A DNA stretch of 64,000 nucleotides from Branchiostoma floridae (GCF_000003815.2 NC_049996.1:7026131-7090130), one strand, 5' to 3'; counted from the stretch's first letter, positions 37,351 to 51,200 are shown. Notes: generated by a model from the sequence alone, not told the origin. Numbers and translations are program-made.

Positions 37351-38465
37351 TTGCACTTTTTATTTGCAATGAGTTCATATGGCTGCTTTCTTTAGACTGT
37401 CAAAGTGAACCATATGAGTGGATCACTGTTAGTAAGAACATCCTAGAAACAATAACAAGCTTTAGCATCATGTGATTGTGAGAGTTTGATAACCGTCCTA
37501 GAGTTCATTACAGTGTCATGGCAGTTTGGGTGGGTGGATGTGTGTTTTTTGTCAGCGAGAGTTCTACTCCACCACCCAGAGCTGCAGTGCAGTCTAGGAA
37601 GGATGGTGAAATTCCCCACAATTCTGCCAGGGGGCGCAATTCTACCACGGTTAGGTTACTCTTCAAATGTTAAAAGATATTTTCTTTGCACTTCTGCGTG
37701 TAAATGATTTCCAGTGGATTGTAAAAGTGTACACCACAATTTTTCTGCAGCAGTACACATTAGGTACAAAGTTTCCAGTAAGATTTACTTCGTGCATACC
37801 TTGCCATTGGGAAAAAGTCTCTTACATACACTTTCCCTAGGAGCAATAATCTGGAGGGTACTCTGTTATATTGAAGTGTTTCGGTTGTAGGTTTTTAGCT
37901 GATGTAGGAACATGAGAGAATGGTCCCCTTGAGCCTGACTCGCTTTAGATTTTCTCATCTCTAGGATTGCAATTGTATCTCTTTTGAAAACTTGGTGAAA
38001 AACTTTTACTGTGGTCCATTTGAAGTGCCACTGGTTCCATAGAACTGACAACATGTTGCTGAATGAAGTAGCATTCATTCGTACTAGTGATAGCCAAGGT
38101 GTGATTGGCATTGCCAGGAGTTCCCTATCGATTGTTGTCCCTGTGTCATGTAACTGTAGATACAGTTACTCCATGGTTTACCCGTATCCTCTCTCCTTAT
38201 ATGAAGCTGACTACTCTGTAGTGTCTTTTACAGGCACTCATTGATATTCCTGACATATATAGCACCATTTTGTTTGCAAAGCTGTATGTACTTTGCTATA
38301 GATAGGTTTTAACTTGGTTTCTTCAGTCTAGTACTAAAAAAATCTTTGGAACACAATCATTTTTATTCTCTTATTGATATTCTATTCTGTGATATTATCG
38401 GCATCATCATGATCAATCTTTAACCCATCTTTAATCTCTAAACTTCTAATTTCTTTGGTCATTTA
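36231..38465. other. Repeat-derived spacer
   Basis: Contains a stretch at 36280-36425 related to 30180-30330 (shared GTCATCAGTGAxATAATGGG and TTCCCTTGTATGCTG), then decayed tandem units as described for 33.7-37.35 kb. No gene is recognised. Confidence 0.5.
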
Positions 38466-38827
38466 GGCCCCGCCAATTTAATTTCTTGGTTCACAGATTT
38501 TTTCATAAAAAATATGGAGCGAAAGGGCAAAATAAAAATAAAAATTGTAAAATGGTTGGGGTAAAGCTAACGGCTAATCCAAAACATAAAGAAAAAAAGT
38601 TTTCAGCTTGAAAAAAAGTACAAAAACACTATTTTTGTACAGTAACAGCACCTGTACCCACACTTTAAGGAGCTTATAATATAAAGGCCATTTTGCTACA
38701 CCAGAAAGTTGGTGAATGGTTTCATTAATGGTGAAAATTTGCTGAGTGGTAATTTTTATTTTTATTTTTTTCCCCAAAAAATAGGAGCGAGCGAATCCGT
38801 GAACCAAGAAATTAAATCGGTGTGGCC
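38466..38827. mobile_element. PIF/Harbinger-like MITE, 362 bp
   Basis: Inverted ends: GGCCCCGCCAATTTAATTTC on the left and GAAATTAAATCGGTGTGGCC on the right, continuing through TTGGTTCAC/GTGAACCAA. Flanked by TTA at 38463-38465 and 38828-38830. The interior is AT-rich and non-coding. Confidence 0.87.
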
Positions 38828-38873
38828 TTATGATCTTTTTTCATCTTTTTTCACTGCACCCTGCCTGCCTAAA

Positions 38874-39025
38874 ACATTCTGGGAACCTGAGCCAGAATTC
38901 TGGAGCCTGAGCCAGAATTCTGCAGGTTTCCAGAATTCTGCAGAATTCTGGCTCAGGTTCCCAGAATTCTGCAGAATTCTGGCTCAGGTTCCCAGAATTC
39001 TGCAGAATTCTGCAGAATTGACTTT
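38874..39025. repeat. GAATTCTGGGAACCTGAGCC minisatellite, locus 2
   Basis: CATTCTGGGAACCTGAGCC at the left switches orientation in the middle: from about 38930 on, units read GCAGAATTCTGGCTCAGGTT. It therefore contains both orientations of the unit seen at 12900-13085. It begins about 45 bp after the Harbinger-like MITE. Confidence 0.75.
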
Positions 39026-42000
39026 GTTCCTGGAGACATCTAATTGGATTCTACATATTAATTAGCTTTCAATATACATTTTCACAAAATATCTGATATA
39101 TAGGTGTAGTCTGTGAAAAGCTACAAGCATTAGTCCAAAGTGCTCTGCTCAGTCCAATTTTAATCTGCTTGATGTTCTAAGTGCTTAGGCCAGGGACTGG
39201 CCCCTTGCTCCCCTCTTTTCACTGCACCATGTAACGTTTAATGGTCAGTAATGTTTAGTGATTATGATACCCTATAGCCCCTAAAGGGGCTTATTTTCCA
39301 GAGTTGAATACTTTCATGGCTTGGTAGTTGATATTATCTCTTATATCCTGTGCAGTGACTTTGAAACTTCTTGTTTTTGTTTGACATATACATGACATTG
39401 TCGAAGGTGCTAGAAAGCTCATCATTCTCCTCAACTTTTCATTCGTATTATTGTATCCTGTGAGTCTAGCTACAATGTCCAAGCTACAAATATTCAAGAA
39501 CTTGCAAACTCATGAAGGTTTTGCTATTCACTAAACAGGACAGAGCTTTAACCTTTTCACCTGAGATTTGTAGAACATCAGTAAAAAGGGTATGGATTGG
39601 TTAACAATCCTGCAAGAACAGACTTATTTCCTCTCTGGAGAAAAACATACAAGTATATGACTGTTTACTTACCCTCAAAGTACATGTAAGTTAACTACTA
39701 TTTGAAAATGGCAACAGGTATATACAATGCAAAGGAAATTTTCTATAAACTATTTAGCTTCATGAATTTCATCTTTGAATTCTAATTATCTTGTTGGTTG
39801 CCTGAGCAAGTAGATAAGATTTCACCCTAAAGTTGTTAAAAAGTCTGTCATCTTTACTTCCCCCAGGAAAATCTTATATTTCTTTCCTATCTACATGTAG
39901 ATTTCACCATTGCCTATCACACTGTATCTATTGTTTCTTGTTTTGAGGTTTGTGTTGAAGTATAAAACTTACGGATTCTTGGATTTCTTTAAAATCCTCC
40001 GTAAAGAAACAATTGCCGTCTCCTCTATACCAAACCTTCATCTTTCTTTGAGAGGCAGGTTATGATAGACAAATGGTAAAGGCGTGCTGTTTGAATACTG
40101 GAGTCTGTCCTTGGTACTGAAGTACCTTTATTACTGTTATAAATCCCAGAAATCAGCGATATTCCATTGAGATGCAGATTTGAAGTATTACTGATAGTTG
40201 CTCTTACTATTAATTATTATCAGTCAGATCCTTATTTCGTCTTTTTTTGTCATTGTAAAGCTTTAATTATTAACTCTTGAAAGACATGAAATAGTGCATT
40301 TAATTTTGTCAATGACATTAACTTTGTTGGTAGATATAACAACCTGTATGGTATATAAACCCATACTTTACTCAAGCCCATGCTTCTTTATGTGGTGTGC
40401 TAGAAATGAGAGAAAAGTAGTAGAAACCTTTCAGTTAAAAGTCAAAAGTACCTGTCCTTGGTACTAATTTGCTTCCCATAAAAAACATTAGACAGAAACA
40501 TCCATATCTTTATATTTTGGCAGGCAAAATGGACTGAAAATGTAATGGCTTGACCTAAATTCCCTTTCTTTTAGAATGACTATATATAAACTTTTGGAAA
40601 ATGTGCAGGTTTTTTGTTGGACATTCAAAATATTTATGTTATCATTGAAAGTAAATGCTTGTTTAAACAACATACATGATATATGTACATGTATATGAAA
40701 ATGATAGTCTCTGCCACATGTCAGTTAGTTTTGTTGGAAAGTTCATTTTTTTAGATCTGCTTTTCTTCTATGCAATGCATCAGTCTAAGAAGGCCATGGG
40801 TTGATAAATAATCCTAGAAGGTAACCGTCTAGGACTATCGTAATAACTTCCTATTGCCTTTAGTTTGCATTGCGTCTTTTCTAATTGGTGTGATTATACT
40901 TTGTTGATGCTTGCTTGCTTGATATGTCTAAGTTAGTACTTTTTGATGAACAACAGATTTACAATGTCATGAAGTAATTTTCCTATCTTCATTCTGATTT
41001 GATAATATTCCCTACGTGACAACATATTTACATGTGCCAGAATGCCTGAATTAGTAAATGATATTTTCACCTTCATTCAACTATCTTCTCTGTATTTGTT
41101 TCTTCCTGAAAAGCCTTCTATTTCTATACTTTCAAATTCCATTTGCATGTACATTGTACATGTTCTACTTGATATCATCTGCCTAATAGTTTCCAATCTT
41201 TCACTGCATGAAAAGGCACATTTCCACGAGTTCCCAATATTGTGCACGATGGTGAAACCTGGCGTGTTCTCACCGTGGGCACGGGTTTCCACGGACTGCC
41301 TGTTCCCGCGTGCCCCTACAATGCACACCTGTGCGCACGATAGGGCACGCGAAGAGTCCACGCGCCCCACTGTTGCACACTCCCCGTGTTGAACAATTAT
41401 CGTTAACAATGGAGGGCTGAGAAGTGTCTGATGATTCAGTTATGTGAATTGTCAAGTAAAAATAACCAGAGCCCTTGCCACATTTCGGTATGTACTTGCG
41501 GGAAAGTCAATAATGAAACCGACGCCAACAGCACGCGAAATAAGATATGCAACACAATCGTGCCGTATACACGAAACTCAACAAACTACTTTACCTCGAT
41601 ATACAGATAGCGTGTAAGATTAAAGTCACTGCTGAAGCAACATATTCAATTTTAACGGAGTGTGCCCGATTTCTGTAACTAATCATATGAATTGTTTTCT
41701 ATGCAACATTACATGAGTTGATTGTCATCTAGGCTTTAACCTGGAGTGCGGCGCCTATCAATGCATGTATTCTATTAGATTGAAAGTGTTGTTCTTTGGT
41801 CGGTCGGCTTTGTTTATACAGTATATCAACGCCGCATTCCGACACCGTGTTGAGTTTCCATTGTGAGTCCTTGTTTGTCGAAAAAAATCGATTCAAACAC
41901 TTACAAAGATAATTAGGTTATGGAGAACTTCAATATTTGTATAGTTCACTTTCACAGTGTAATTTTTGGTTGATATCGGTATTATGGAGATTGTCTGCCT

Positions 42001-45000
42001 GGCTTCAAGTTGGTTTTTGGTTGAATATTGAGGGGCGGAAGTTTGACCCGCCAGAATACTAATGAACTCAGCAAATGTCTAAATGTCTGTTACAAGTGGG
42101 TAATACCGACAAGCAAGGTGAAAAGCAAGAAGGTTATTACTGGACTTTCACAAGCACCCCTCCCCCACGGCCCAATACACATTTCATTGTTTTGTTTCCC
42201 GGCATGGCATCCCGACGCGCGTGTCTCATAGCCTCCGTCGCAGGCTACGAGGAGGGTTGGATTTTATTTTATGGGGGCTGGTTCGCGATTTTCAATGTTG
42301 ACTAAGGTTTTCTAATGCCGGGAAAGTAAGTTTACCGTGGAAGGGAGTTTATCGGGAGGCTACATACACAGGGTGTAGTTGGTCGATAATCTTAAATGTT
42401 TCTTTTTTGTTTTGGTTGGTAGGCTTTCTGCAGACACAAATGATTTATCTAAAGCCCAAGGTGTTTTGAGAAAAATATTAGAACTTATGCGATTTGTATA
42501 TTTGATAAAACAATGATACATAAGAAAAGCTCAAGCTTCCTTTAGTGAACTGAGAATACTTGTAGAACGCAGGGCATCATGCACAAACTCCTTGATGATA
42601 CACACAAATAGTATATACAATGAGTTATTGTGTCTGTATTCAAATACCCATCCGAAGTAGCCAATCGTATTTCACACATGAGGTGGGTGTTTGGAAATGA
42701 GGACCAATCAACACACGTGTCCCAATTTTCAAACCTGTGACGGTTGTCATTTCAAATCTTCTCATTCAGAGTGCTTTCACGCTGCGCAAACCGGCCGATA
42801 GCTAAGTATTTGATCGCACGACCAACAGCGCAGGCACTCATTGAGAGCTTGGGAATGAGTCTACATCAAGACCGGACATTATCTTGCCATCGAATTGAAA
42901 TCCACTGCTAGTGCCATGGGAACAAATTCTACTTTCAGAGCAACGACTGGCCTCCTGACTATTATCCAGTCTACCAAGAGTCGGGCGGGCTCCCTGTGGG
43001 TGGGGTGTGGTGATCCCCACCGCTTGGATCGCCAGACGCACCCCTGACTGTTAACTCTACGTCGCTCTACGTGGTACACAAGATTCTGTCCGGTCGACTT
43101 GGGTGATTTGGAGTTCCTTCGGCTCGGCTGGATACCACTGTTACGAACTTGCACGTCCACGCTTGGAATTCTGCAACGACTATGTGATAAATGTCTATGC
43201 TGCCGACATCATAATGTACAGAGCTGAATTCAAGAGACCTACAGGAATTTTCTGTCATCAAACTTGGAGTGACTGCACAGTGGAGAAAGGACAACGTTTA
43301 TAACGTCCTGGAGTGGAGCGACTGCGGATAACAACCCCAAAACAACGGGATGGAGGACCGACGAACATTTGGAAGCTGAAGGGGCGACAGCACTAAGTAA
43401 ATACGAAGGAACGCGTCAGGAGCGGTCGACTCTCAAAAAACAAAACGAAAATTAACGAAAGATAATTCACCATTCAGAAAGAATAAAAGCAAACACATTG
43501 TATACAGGGGAAGGGAAAATCTGGGAGGGTAAATTTTTGGGCTGGGAAAGCCCGGGCAGTGAAAATGGCGCTGCTTTTAATGACAAAGGGTGTAATTACG
43601 GCGCAGTCGAGCCCCGGGGAGATAATTAGGTGATAATTAGCCGTTAAGTTATGCAACAGTCATTCGCACACAAAAGCATACGTCAATAGTTTCCACGCGT
43701 ACGCACAAGTGTACTAAGAGGGCACAGCTAGTGCACACGGGTTTCCACAGGAAGGGCACGTTATGGACACGCGAGTGGTCCGTTTACACGGGTTTGCACG
43801 GGTGTCCCATGTGGGGGCACGTCACGTTCGCACAGTGGGCACTCGTGGGAACCCGTGGACACTCTGAATTTACTTGCATGTGTACACGGGTTTGCAAAGC
43901 GGAAATCTGTGTTTTCGCGCAGTGTTTCCTTCTGCCTGTTTGAAATAGACTGATAAAGACTTATTGGATTGAATGAAAATCCTGCTACTCGGAAAAAGCA
44001 GTCTCCGTCAATGGGAACGGCAGCTCTTTGTCTGGCTTTGAAACTATAGCTATTTTCAAAATGAGTATACAGTTTCTACATGGTAAAGTTGTGTTTGCAC
44101 AGTTTCACTTTCTGAACTTCATTTGATGTACTTATTACCTTACATTTAGAGTTTTATTTGTTTCTAACACAGCTTACTTTTCTTTACGCTCACATTAAAA
44201 AAATAGTATCTCTATACCTCCCTTGTCAGTTTTTGTACTCCTACCATCTGCTTGTCCTTTGTGAAGAAGAATTCTTTTTTGATATTCCAGTGTTGCTGTC
44301 CTTGGTACTGAAATACTCATTAAGTTAGTCCAAAAAGTTCTTGTATCTTTTCTTTCTGTTTCTAGCAATCCCTTTATTAGCTTCATCCCAGCATTTTTGA
44401 CTGGTCTGATTTTGTATGTTGATTGAGAAGTTACTGTAGAATAAAAATGCCCCACAGAAAGGGAGTGGTGTATTTACTTCATCCCTTGTGAACATAATCT
44501 TGTAAGCTTGCTTGGATGTTTTTACAATTCCCCTCTACTATTTACTAATTTGCTTCATGACCCTGCTCTAGGTAGGTCTTCTAGCTCTCAATATGAATTA
44601 CAGACTTTTTCTTTAAAATAAATATTCTATATCATCTGAAAGTAAAAAGATTTGAATAAGTGATATCTCCTGGTCAGAAAAATGAATGTATTCCCTTTCC
44701 TTAAGTTGCAGACTGCCCGCAAAGTCACAATATAGAAAGTCTGATCTGACTCTGAGCTTGCTCACTGCTGTTCCTTCTAACCCGACTTGTCTCACTTCAT
44801 TAGCAGGATACCTGCTGCCTTCTTCACAAATCAAAGTGATGTCAAAATATTAGATAAGTTGTTTGCAAATTGTTATCTATTTCCAGAGTTTTCTTCCTTC
44901 TCAAATGTCCCCAAAACTGCTTGAACTACTACTTGACATGCACTTGCTTAGTCTGAAACTGTAACCCCTGTGCAGTGGATTTACATACAAATCTATGATT

Positions 45001-46194
45001 ATCATGACTTTAGAGTTTTGTCTTGCACTGATCCTTATCATTGTGACTGAGACTCAGTAATCAATGAGGTCTGTCATCCAGCCTGTTTCACATTCTTTGA
45101 CATTGTCTTAAATGACTACAAAATGTGCAAATTGACAAAACACTTGTAAAGTGGCATTAATCCTCAAGGTTGAATTCTGACTTTTGAACTTGATCTATAT
45201 ATTACAGGTATGTATGAAAAAAAAATTAGTATATCTGCCACAGTACTTCTTGTATTTCTCAAATTACGAAATCAATAGAACGTAATACTATATTGACGTC
45301 ATTTCATGTGAGGCAATGAGAGGTTCTGGCCATTATTACAACTGCACTATACAGCATGTCATATTTTTTAATTACTTAATATATATAACGTAGTATACTG
45401 TTACTGTAAGTTATTGTACAAACTATGCCCTATTCATCTGCTATACAACCATGTACTAGATAATGACTGCTATAGAGACTTCCATAATAAAATATACTGA
45501 GTACAAAAATGTGTGTTTGACTTTGAGTTTTTAGGCATGGGAAATGATTCCTGGTGCCACACACGTACATGTATTTATGCACTGAATATGCCAAAATCCT
45601 TTTATTGTTAGTACATTGTATCTATTGTACTGTTACCAACCTCTTCCTATCTAATCACAGTTTAAGCAAAAACAAATGTTGGGTGTCATTTCTAAAATAA
45701 CATTCTCCAAGTTACAGGATACTAATGATTCAAAAGCAGTATTTAACAAAACAGTGTTCTGTTGTCAAGAATGATTTATTGACAGTGTATCACCTATTGT
45801 GAATTCTTACTTTACACTGTAGGTGCACCTATAAGTCTTCAAACACTATGTCTTACCAGGTCAGCATGAATATCTAACCTAATACTAAGTTAAACTTATA
45901 ATTAATTACTATTGAAAACTTTTTAAGATTTCATTCTACAATTCTCAAACAAACCACCAGCACAAATTTCATCAAGAGATGACCATTGTAAACAAAAGTG
46001 AACAGTTAAAAAATGTTCAAAATATATTGTATATCAATAAACTGGACGTGGAAAAAACAATTGAAATATTTGTTGATAAACTCTTAACATTGACTTAATA
46101 GTAAACAACAGCTTTAAAAATTTGCTGACCCCTTCATATATTACATGTTCAAAGAACTTTCAAATTGGTGGCCTCTCAATCTTGCCATTGGATT
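39026..46194. other. Long spacer with no recognised gene
   Basis: Mostly AT-rich with scattered decayed tandem-repeat anchors. A GC-richer block (about 41230-43900) contains CACGGGTTTCCAC-like motifs at both edges. Stretches at 42880-43320 read through briefly in more than one frame without a convincing exon structure. The 3' UTR of the innexin gene should occupy the right end (TTTATT at 45775-45780 is AATAAA on the minus strand). Confidence 0.45.
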
Positions 46195-47831
46195 TTATGA
46201 CTCTGGCCTACTTGGTGCTACCTTGAGAAGGTTTTTCACATAATTGTACTTCTCAACAGATTCAATGTTGGCTTTGAAAAAAGCATGCATCAAGCAGCTA
46301 TCATTGAAATATGGGAAACATTTCAGACAAGACTGCGGATCTTTTGGTGCCGCATTTCTAATGCCAATCTCTCTAAATGGCTGGTCCTCAGCACGGAAAT
46401 AAAGCACGCTTATGTGAATTAGTATCATCAGTACATTACTACCAAGTAGAGCCATGTTAGTAACCCATACAAATGTGTGTACTGTTGCTGCAGGCACTGT
46501 GCAGGTTACAGAAAATTTCTCTTCCACAGAACATGGGAACTTATCACGTATGCTGTGTATAGAAATGGGCTGGAACCAGTAGCTTACAAAGAAAGCCACT
46601 GAAAAGAGTATGGACATCACTTGCTTGATCAAATACCATTTATACATGGTACAGTCTGCTCTCCATTGCTTTTCTGCTTCTACTAACTCCTCTTGCCCAT
46701 ACACAGGCACAGTCTGCCTCTGAGCATCTGATTGTATATTTCCTTGGGCCCCCACCTCCTGTCCTCCAGTCTGAACTTGATATTTCTTCCTAAATCGGTC
46801 ATACAGCACCTCCATGTCATGTGCAATGAATCTTACAATACAAATGATCTCCCTGCCCTTAGTAAGATTCCAAATCAAAAATGATACATACATAAGGCCT
46901 GCCTGAATAACCAACATCATGGCAAAGAACTGATAGTTAAAAACTGTGTCTTGAGGAAAGGAATTCTTTCCAGCACAGTAAGTGTTAACAAACTCAGAAA
47001 GTTGCCGGGTATAAAGTGATACACCACTGAAAGCATGGTTGGTTGAGTTAACACAGGTTTCATTCTCAGACTGCACTGTTGAATGGACAAGACTCAAGGG
47101 GAAGCACTGGATACTAGATCCTGAAAAAAAAAGAAAACCTCCAGTGAACAAGTCAATAGAAAAAGCCAACCTGCACATTTATCATTTGGACAAATGGATG
47201 ATAATTTCCTTCAAATTCATCCTTTTCAAAGGTCATTTACTATACAATCATGTCTTTGTCAGACATGACCAGTATGCATTGTATTAAGGTTGACCCTTTC
47301 AATTTCTACGTTTTCAAATTCCATATTCATTTGCAAACTAAGCAAACTTGTTAGCCAATATGGTCTTTGAATTTGATATTCAATGTATTATATGTACCTT
47401 TTTTCTTTCTTTTGTGTCATTTTGTATTGTGCAGTTGACTTGATGAACCACAGGAAGACTGAGCCACAATCATGTACAATCAATGTCATGTAAATTGTCA
47501 AGCTAATAGTCACCAGGATCTTAATAAACTCAAACAGGAATAACATTCTGGTCGCTGCATAAAAATCATTTTAGGTTGAAGACAACTCATTTTACAATGT
47601 AGGTTGAAGAAAGTGTCAAAAAATTTTGATAATGGCAATCTGTTTTGTTCTTCAACAAGTTCCGCAGAAAAATTGTTTACCTAGAAGATCGCGCCCAACC
47701 ACAACAGTAGACATGAGGAGAGGGATCCAGCAGGAGATGACTTTGGAGAAAAAGTCGCCCCACAACTCGGCATGCAGACAAGCTGGGTCAGTTACGTCTA
47801 CAAATCCCTGATCAAGGATGTTGGGGAACAT
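46195..47831 (-). CDS. Innexin/pannexin-family channel subunit, 358 residues
   Basis: Coding exons 47831-47681 and 47120-46195 join in phase 1 after DLLG. Four membrane spans at about residues 29-48, 112-134, 211-232 and 264-291 give the innexin/pannexin topology with both ends in the cytosol. The first extracellular loop has Cys56, Cys73 and Cys99, the second Cys247 and Cys257 (FPCSVEEKFSVTC). The segment WIPLLMSTVVVGRDLLG and the C-terminal FNDSCLMHAFFKANIESVEKY resemble vertebrate pannexins. Loop 1 carries two N-glycosylation sequons, N70-E-T and N75-S-T; in pannexins, loop glycosylation disfavours gap-junction docking, so single-membrane ATP-release-type channels are plausible (inference). 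The ATG at 47831 is the first in the exon; an acceptor at 47852 suggests a 5' non-coding or short coding exon upstream. Confidence 0.9.
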
Positions 47832-48254
47832 CTTCACTGTATGAGCCTCAGCTGTAAGAAAAGATTGTACATGATTGTACAAGTTCTTGATACACCATAC
47901 ATTATGCAAGACACCCCAGCCTTCATTCTTAATTGTGTTAAAGGTCAAGGGAAAAGACATATGTGAGTACACAAATTTTCCCCTACTAGATTTGCCAAAA
48001 CAATGTTGTGCTAGTTACAATACAGGCTCAAAGGGCTGATACATTGAAATTCAATATAGACTGAGGTGACCTCACCTGCAGATTTCTCTTGTTGACCACA
48101 GAGCTGAATCAACCCTGAATAAACTTGAAAACTAAAAGCTAAAAAAGATTTTAAAAATCTATTTAGTACTATTATACACTAATTCTGCCTGACAGTTCAA
48201 TCATTACCAAAAATGAAATTTAAGTGTGGTTCGTGCACAAAGGTGTGCATGCCA

Positions 48255-51200
48255 CACTACCAAAAATGTTTTTTCTTATTTTTCTTGTTTTCTTATGGAG
48301 AGAAAGATTTTCTTCGGCAAAGAAAATTCAAGGAAAGTAAGAAACCCTCTGCAAAATCTCTATATGTTAGTTCTTGGAGAAAGAGTTTTTTTCTATTTTT
48401 TCTTAAGTGAAGAAAGTATTCTATTAAGATACTTGCCAACAAGAATTTTCTAGAAATTTAAGAAAAACTTTATTTTTCAATCTTCCCATAAGATTCATTT
48501 TCTCTAAGATCAAACAGAGTATTCCATAGATTCTAACCGTAAGATCTTTAATCTTGTAATTTTTCAATTTCTACATAAAATCTTGGTTTGCTAGAAGAAC
48601 ATTCTTGACTTTTCTTGATTTTCTTATCCAGGGAGTTTGAGAAAGATGATTCTTGTTTTTCTTTCTAACAATTAAGAAGATACAAGAACTTTTTTCTTCA
48701 CTTTCTTGACCAAATAATGTTAAGAAAAAGAAGAAAAAAAAGAAACTCTAAAACAAGATATGACAAGCATAAAATTCACAAATGTTCTTATTTTCCTTAT
48801 CCAGAAAGTTTAAGAAAGATAATTCTTGATTTTCTTGGTTATGTTTAAGAAGATACAAGAATTCTTTTCTTCACTTATTTGATCAAATATAGGTTTGAAA
48901 AATTATAAAATCAAGAAATCAAAACAAAAAGTTACAACTAGCATAAAATTCTTTAATGTTATGTTTTCCTTATTCAAAAAGCTTAAGAAAGATGCTTCTT
49001 GTTTTTCTTGGTAATGTTTGAGATATACTACAATATATTTCTTAACTTTCTTGATTAAGAAAAACAAGATATTTTTTTGGGTTCATGGCACCTAGAGGTA
49101 GTTGCAAGATATAACATTTAGTTGAATAGCATGGTAACCTTTCTTTTGAAATTTCTGTTGGTGACCAAGCTATGTTTAGTTCAAAGTTATGTGAAACTTT
49201 GCTTTCCTCAAATCAAAACCCATTTGGTGTCTTTGTTAAGAATTAGTCTTGGTAACAAGAAAACATTTCTTGATTTTCTAGCCTATCTTGTCATGTGACT
49301 TTTTCTGAACTCCTGATTGGTTTATTTCTATCTCAGAGTACTGTTGGACTACCCCAGGTGGTCCATTTCTATTTTGAACAGTTATAAGAAAATATTTCTT
49401 AACATTTCTTGTTTTTCTAGCCTCTCTGGTCATGTGACTTTTTTCTGAACCCCTGATTGGTTGATCTGTATCCCAGAGTACAGTTGGGCTACCCCATCTC
49501 CATTTTGAACAGAGTGACAGTTGCAGCAGCTCAGTTCACTACTCTTTGTATCAGTTGATGACTCATGCCAGTTTTACAGTCAAAAGTAAGGTAAAAGGGA
49601 CCATGATCATGTGAGGCACTGGTGACTGGGTTCAAGTTGCTAAAAATCTATGCAGCGGAAACAGCTGGGAACCAGATATGAAGGATAAGGTAAGTGTGCC
49701 CCCCTCCCCCACGTTGAAATACTTCAAGATAAAAGTCCATGCATAGACTTAAGAGTATAGGGTTCAAAAGCAACAAGGCACAGAATCTTGACAAAGCAGT
49801 AGATATGGAGAGGTAAGAGTTGTTTCCATTACTAGTAGCTAAGATACTAGAATATCCACCTTTTGGCTGCCAAATTCTATGTGCACATTGTACGTCTAAC
49901 CAAAATAATCGTTTCATATCACAGGGTTAGTCTGCTGTATTTCGGTTCAAAAACAAATTTCATTACGGTATCAAGTAAACATACATATCTATAGGTGTCA
50001 CCAGTGGGTTAAAGAATAGGTATATAGTACAGTGCATTACTGAAATTAATATATATTATTCAAAATTGTTTACTTGATACCTTTTTTGTTGTTTTGTGTA
50101 AGACTACGAAGTAACAAAGGTCTTTCACTTTTTCTCTAGGTGTCTGGAGGTTTTGACCATACCAAATGTCAAGAATGACAAGTTCACTGCAAGGGTTTGC
50201 TCTATTTTGGAATGTGATACTCTGTAACCATATGGAATAGTTATATCTAAGTTTATAAATTATGGCCTTAGCATATTCCGCTACAAAACAGCTACACTGC
50301 CATATAAGTAATGCAGTAATATTGCTGTAAATGCTTCTTTGAGAAGGGTAATGAATTTGAGACTCTTCTTCTTGTACGTATATCAAGATAAATAATTGGC
50401 AAGTTGAATGTAAAGGAATTATTGATGTTTGTCTGGTACTGTCATCATAAAAGTATTTCCATTCAAAGACTGTTACTATTGTGATCATACTTCATAAGTC
50501 TTATGTCAGAATGTGGAAATAAACATTCCTATACTATACACATAATTTGTTGAGATTTCTTCCTCTAACATTTTTGTAGTTGCTATTAACTATTTAGTGA
50601 TTTTCTGTTTTTAAGTATTTGACAGCAGGAATGATTGTTCAAGAAAGTGAATCTCAATGCGAGACACGTTTTCTTGGTGTGTCTTTAGGAAGGAAGAAAT
50701 TCTTGAACCAGAAGCTGATTCTTGGTGCAAGTAAAATATTCCTGGTGCAAGATTTCCAGACTTGTACAGAGAATAACTGTCTAAGAGTAAGAGTATCAGT
50801 CTTAAAATTAGAAAGGAATTCTTGAGCAAGATCCTGAATCTTAGCACAAGATGCATATTCTGTTAACTGGTAACTTAGTTCTTTAGGGCAGAAAGGTTTC
50901 CTTGCTTCCAACTAACTTTCAAGAAACTGATTCTAGGTTTGACCTGCTACCAGAATCTTAATCTTTGTACAAGATAATGTATATTTGGTTTAAGACATCT
51001 ATTCTTAAGGACGGAAGGTTATTCTTGTTGAAAGAATCTAAATCTTCATACAAGATGCATAATATGGTTAGTGCAAGAAGCAACAAGAAATCGATTATTA
51101 AGGACAGAAAGATTTTCTTGCTTCAAGAACCTTTCAAGAAACATAATCTAGGTTTTCCTGCTATAAGTTATTTAATCTTTGTTCTGGAATAAGATGGTTT

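Noticed and set aside
41042-41409. Overlapping 110-116 codon frames on opposite strands
   Set aside because: They are mutual shadows in a GC-rich repeat patch with no protein-like pattern.
42838-43320. Several overlapping open frames in the GC-richer block, including one starting GNKFYFQSNDWPPDYY (plus strand, ~42920)
   Set aside because: Two or three frames look equally protein-like, each ends quickly, and no phase-matched exon chain could be built.
48213-48453. Phe/Lys-rich open frames
   Set aside because: Products of TTTCTT simple repeats at the end of the CACTA-like element.
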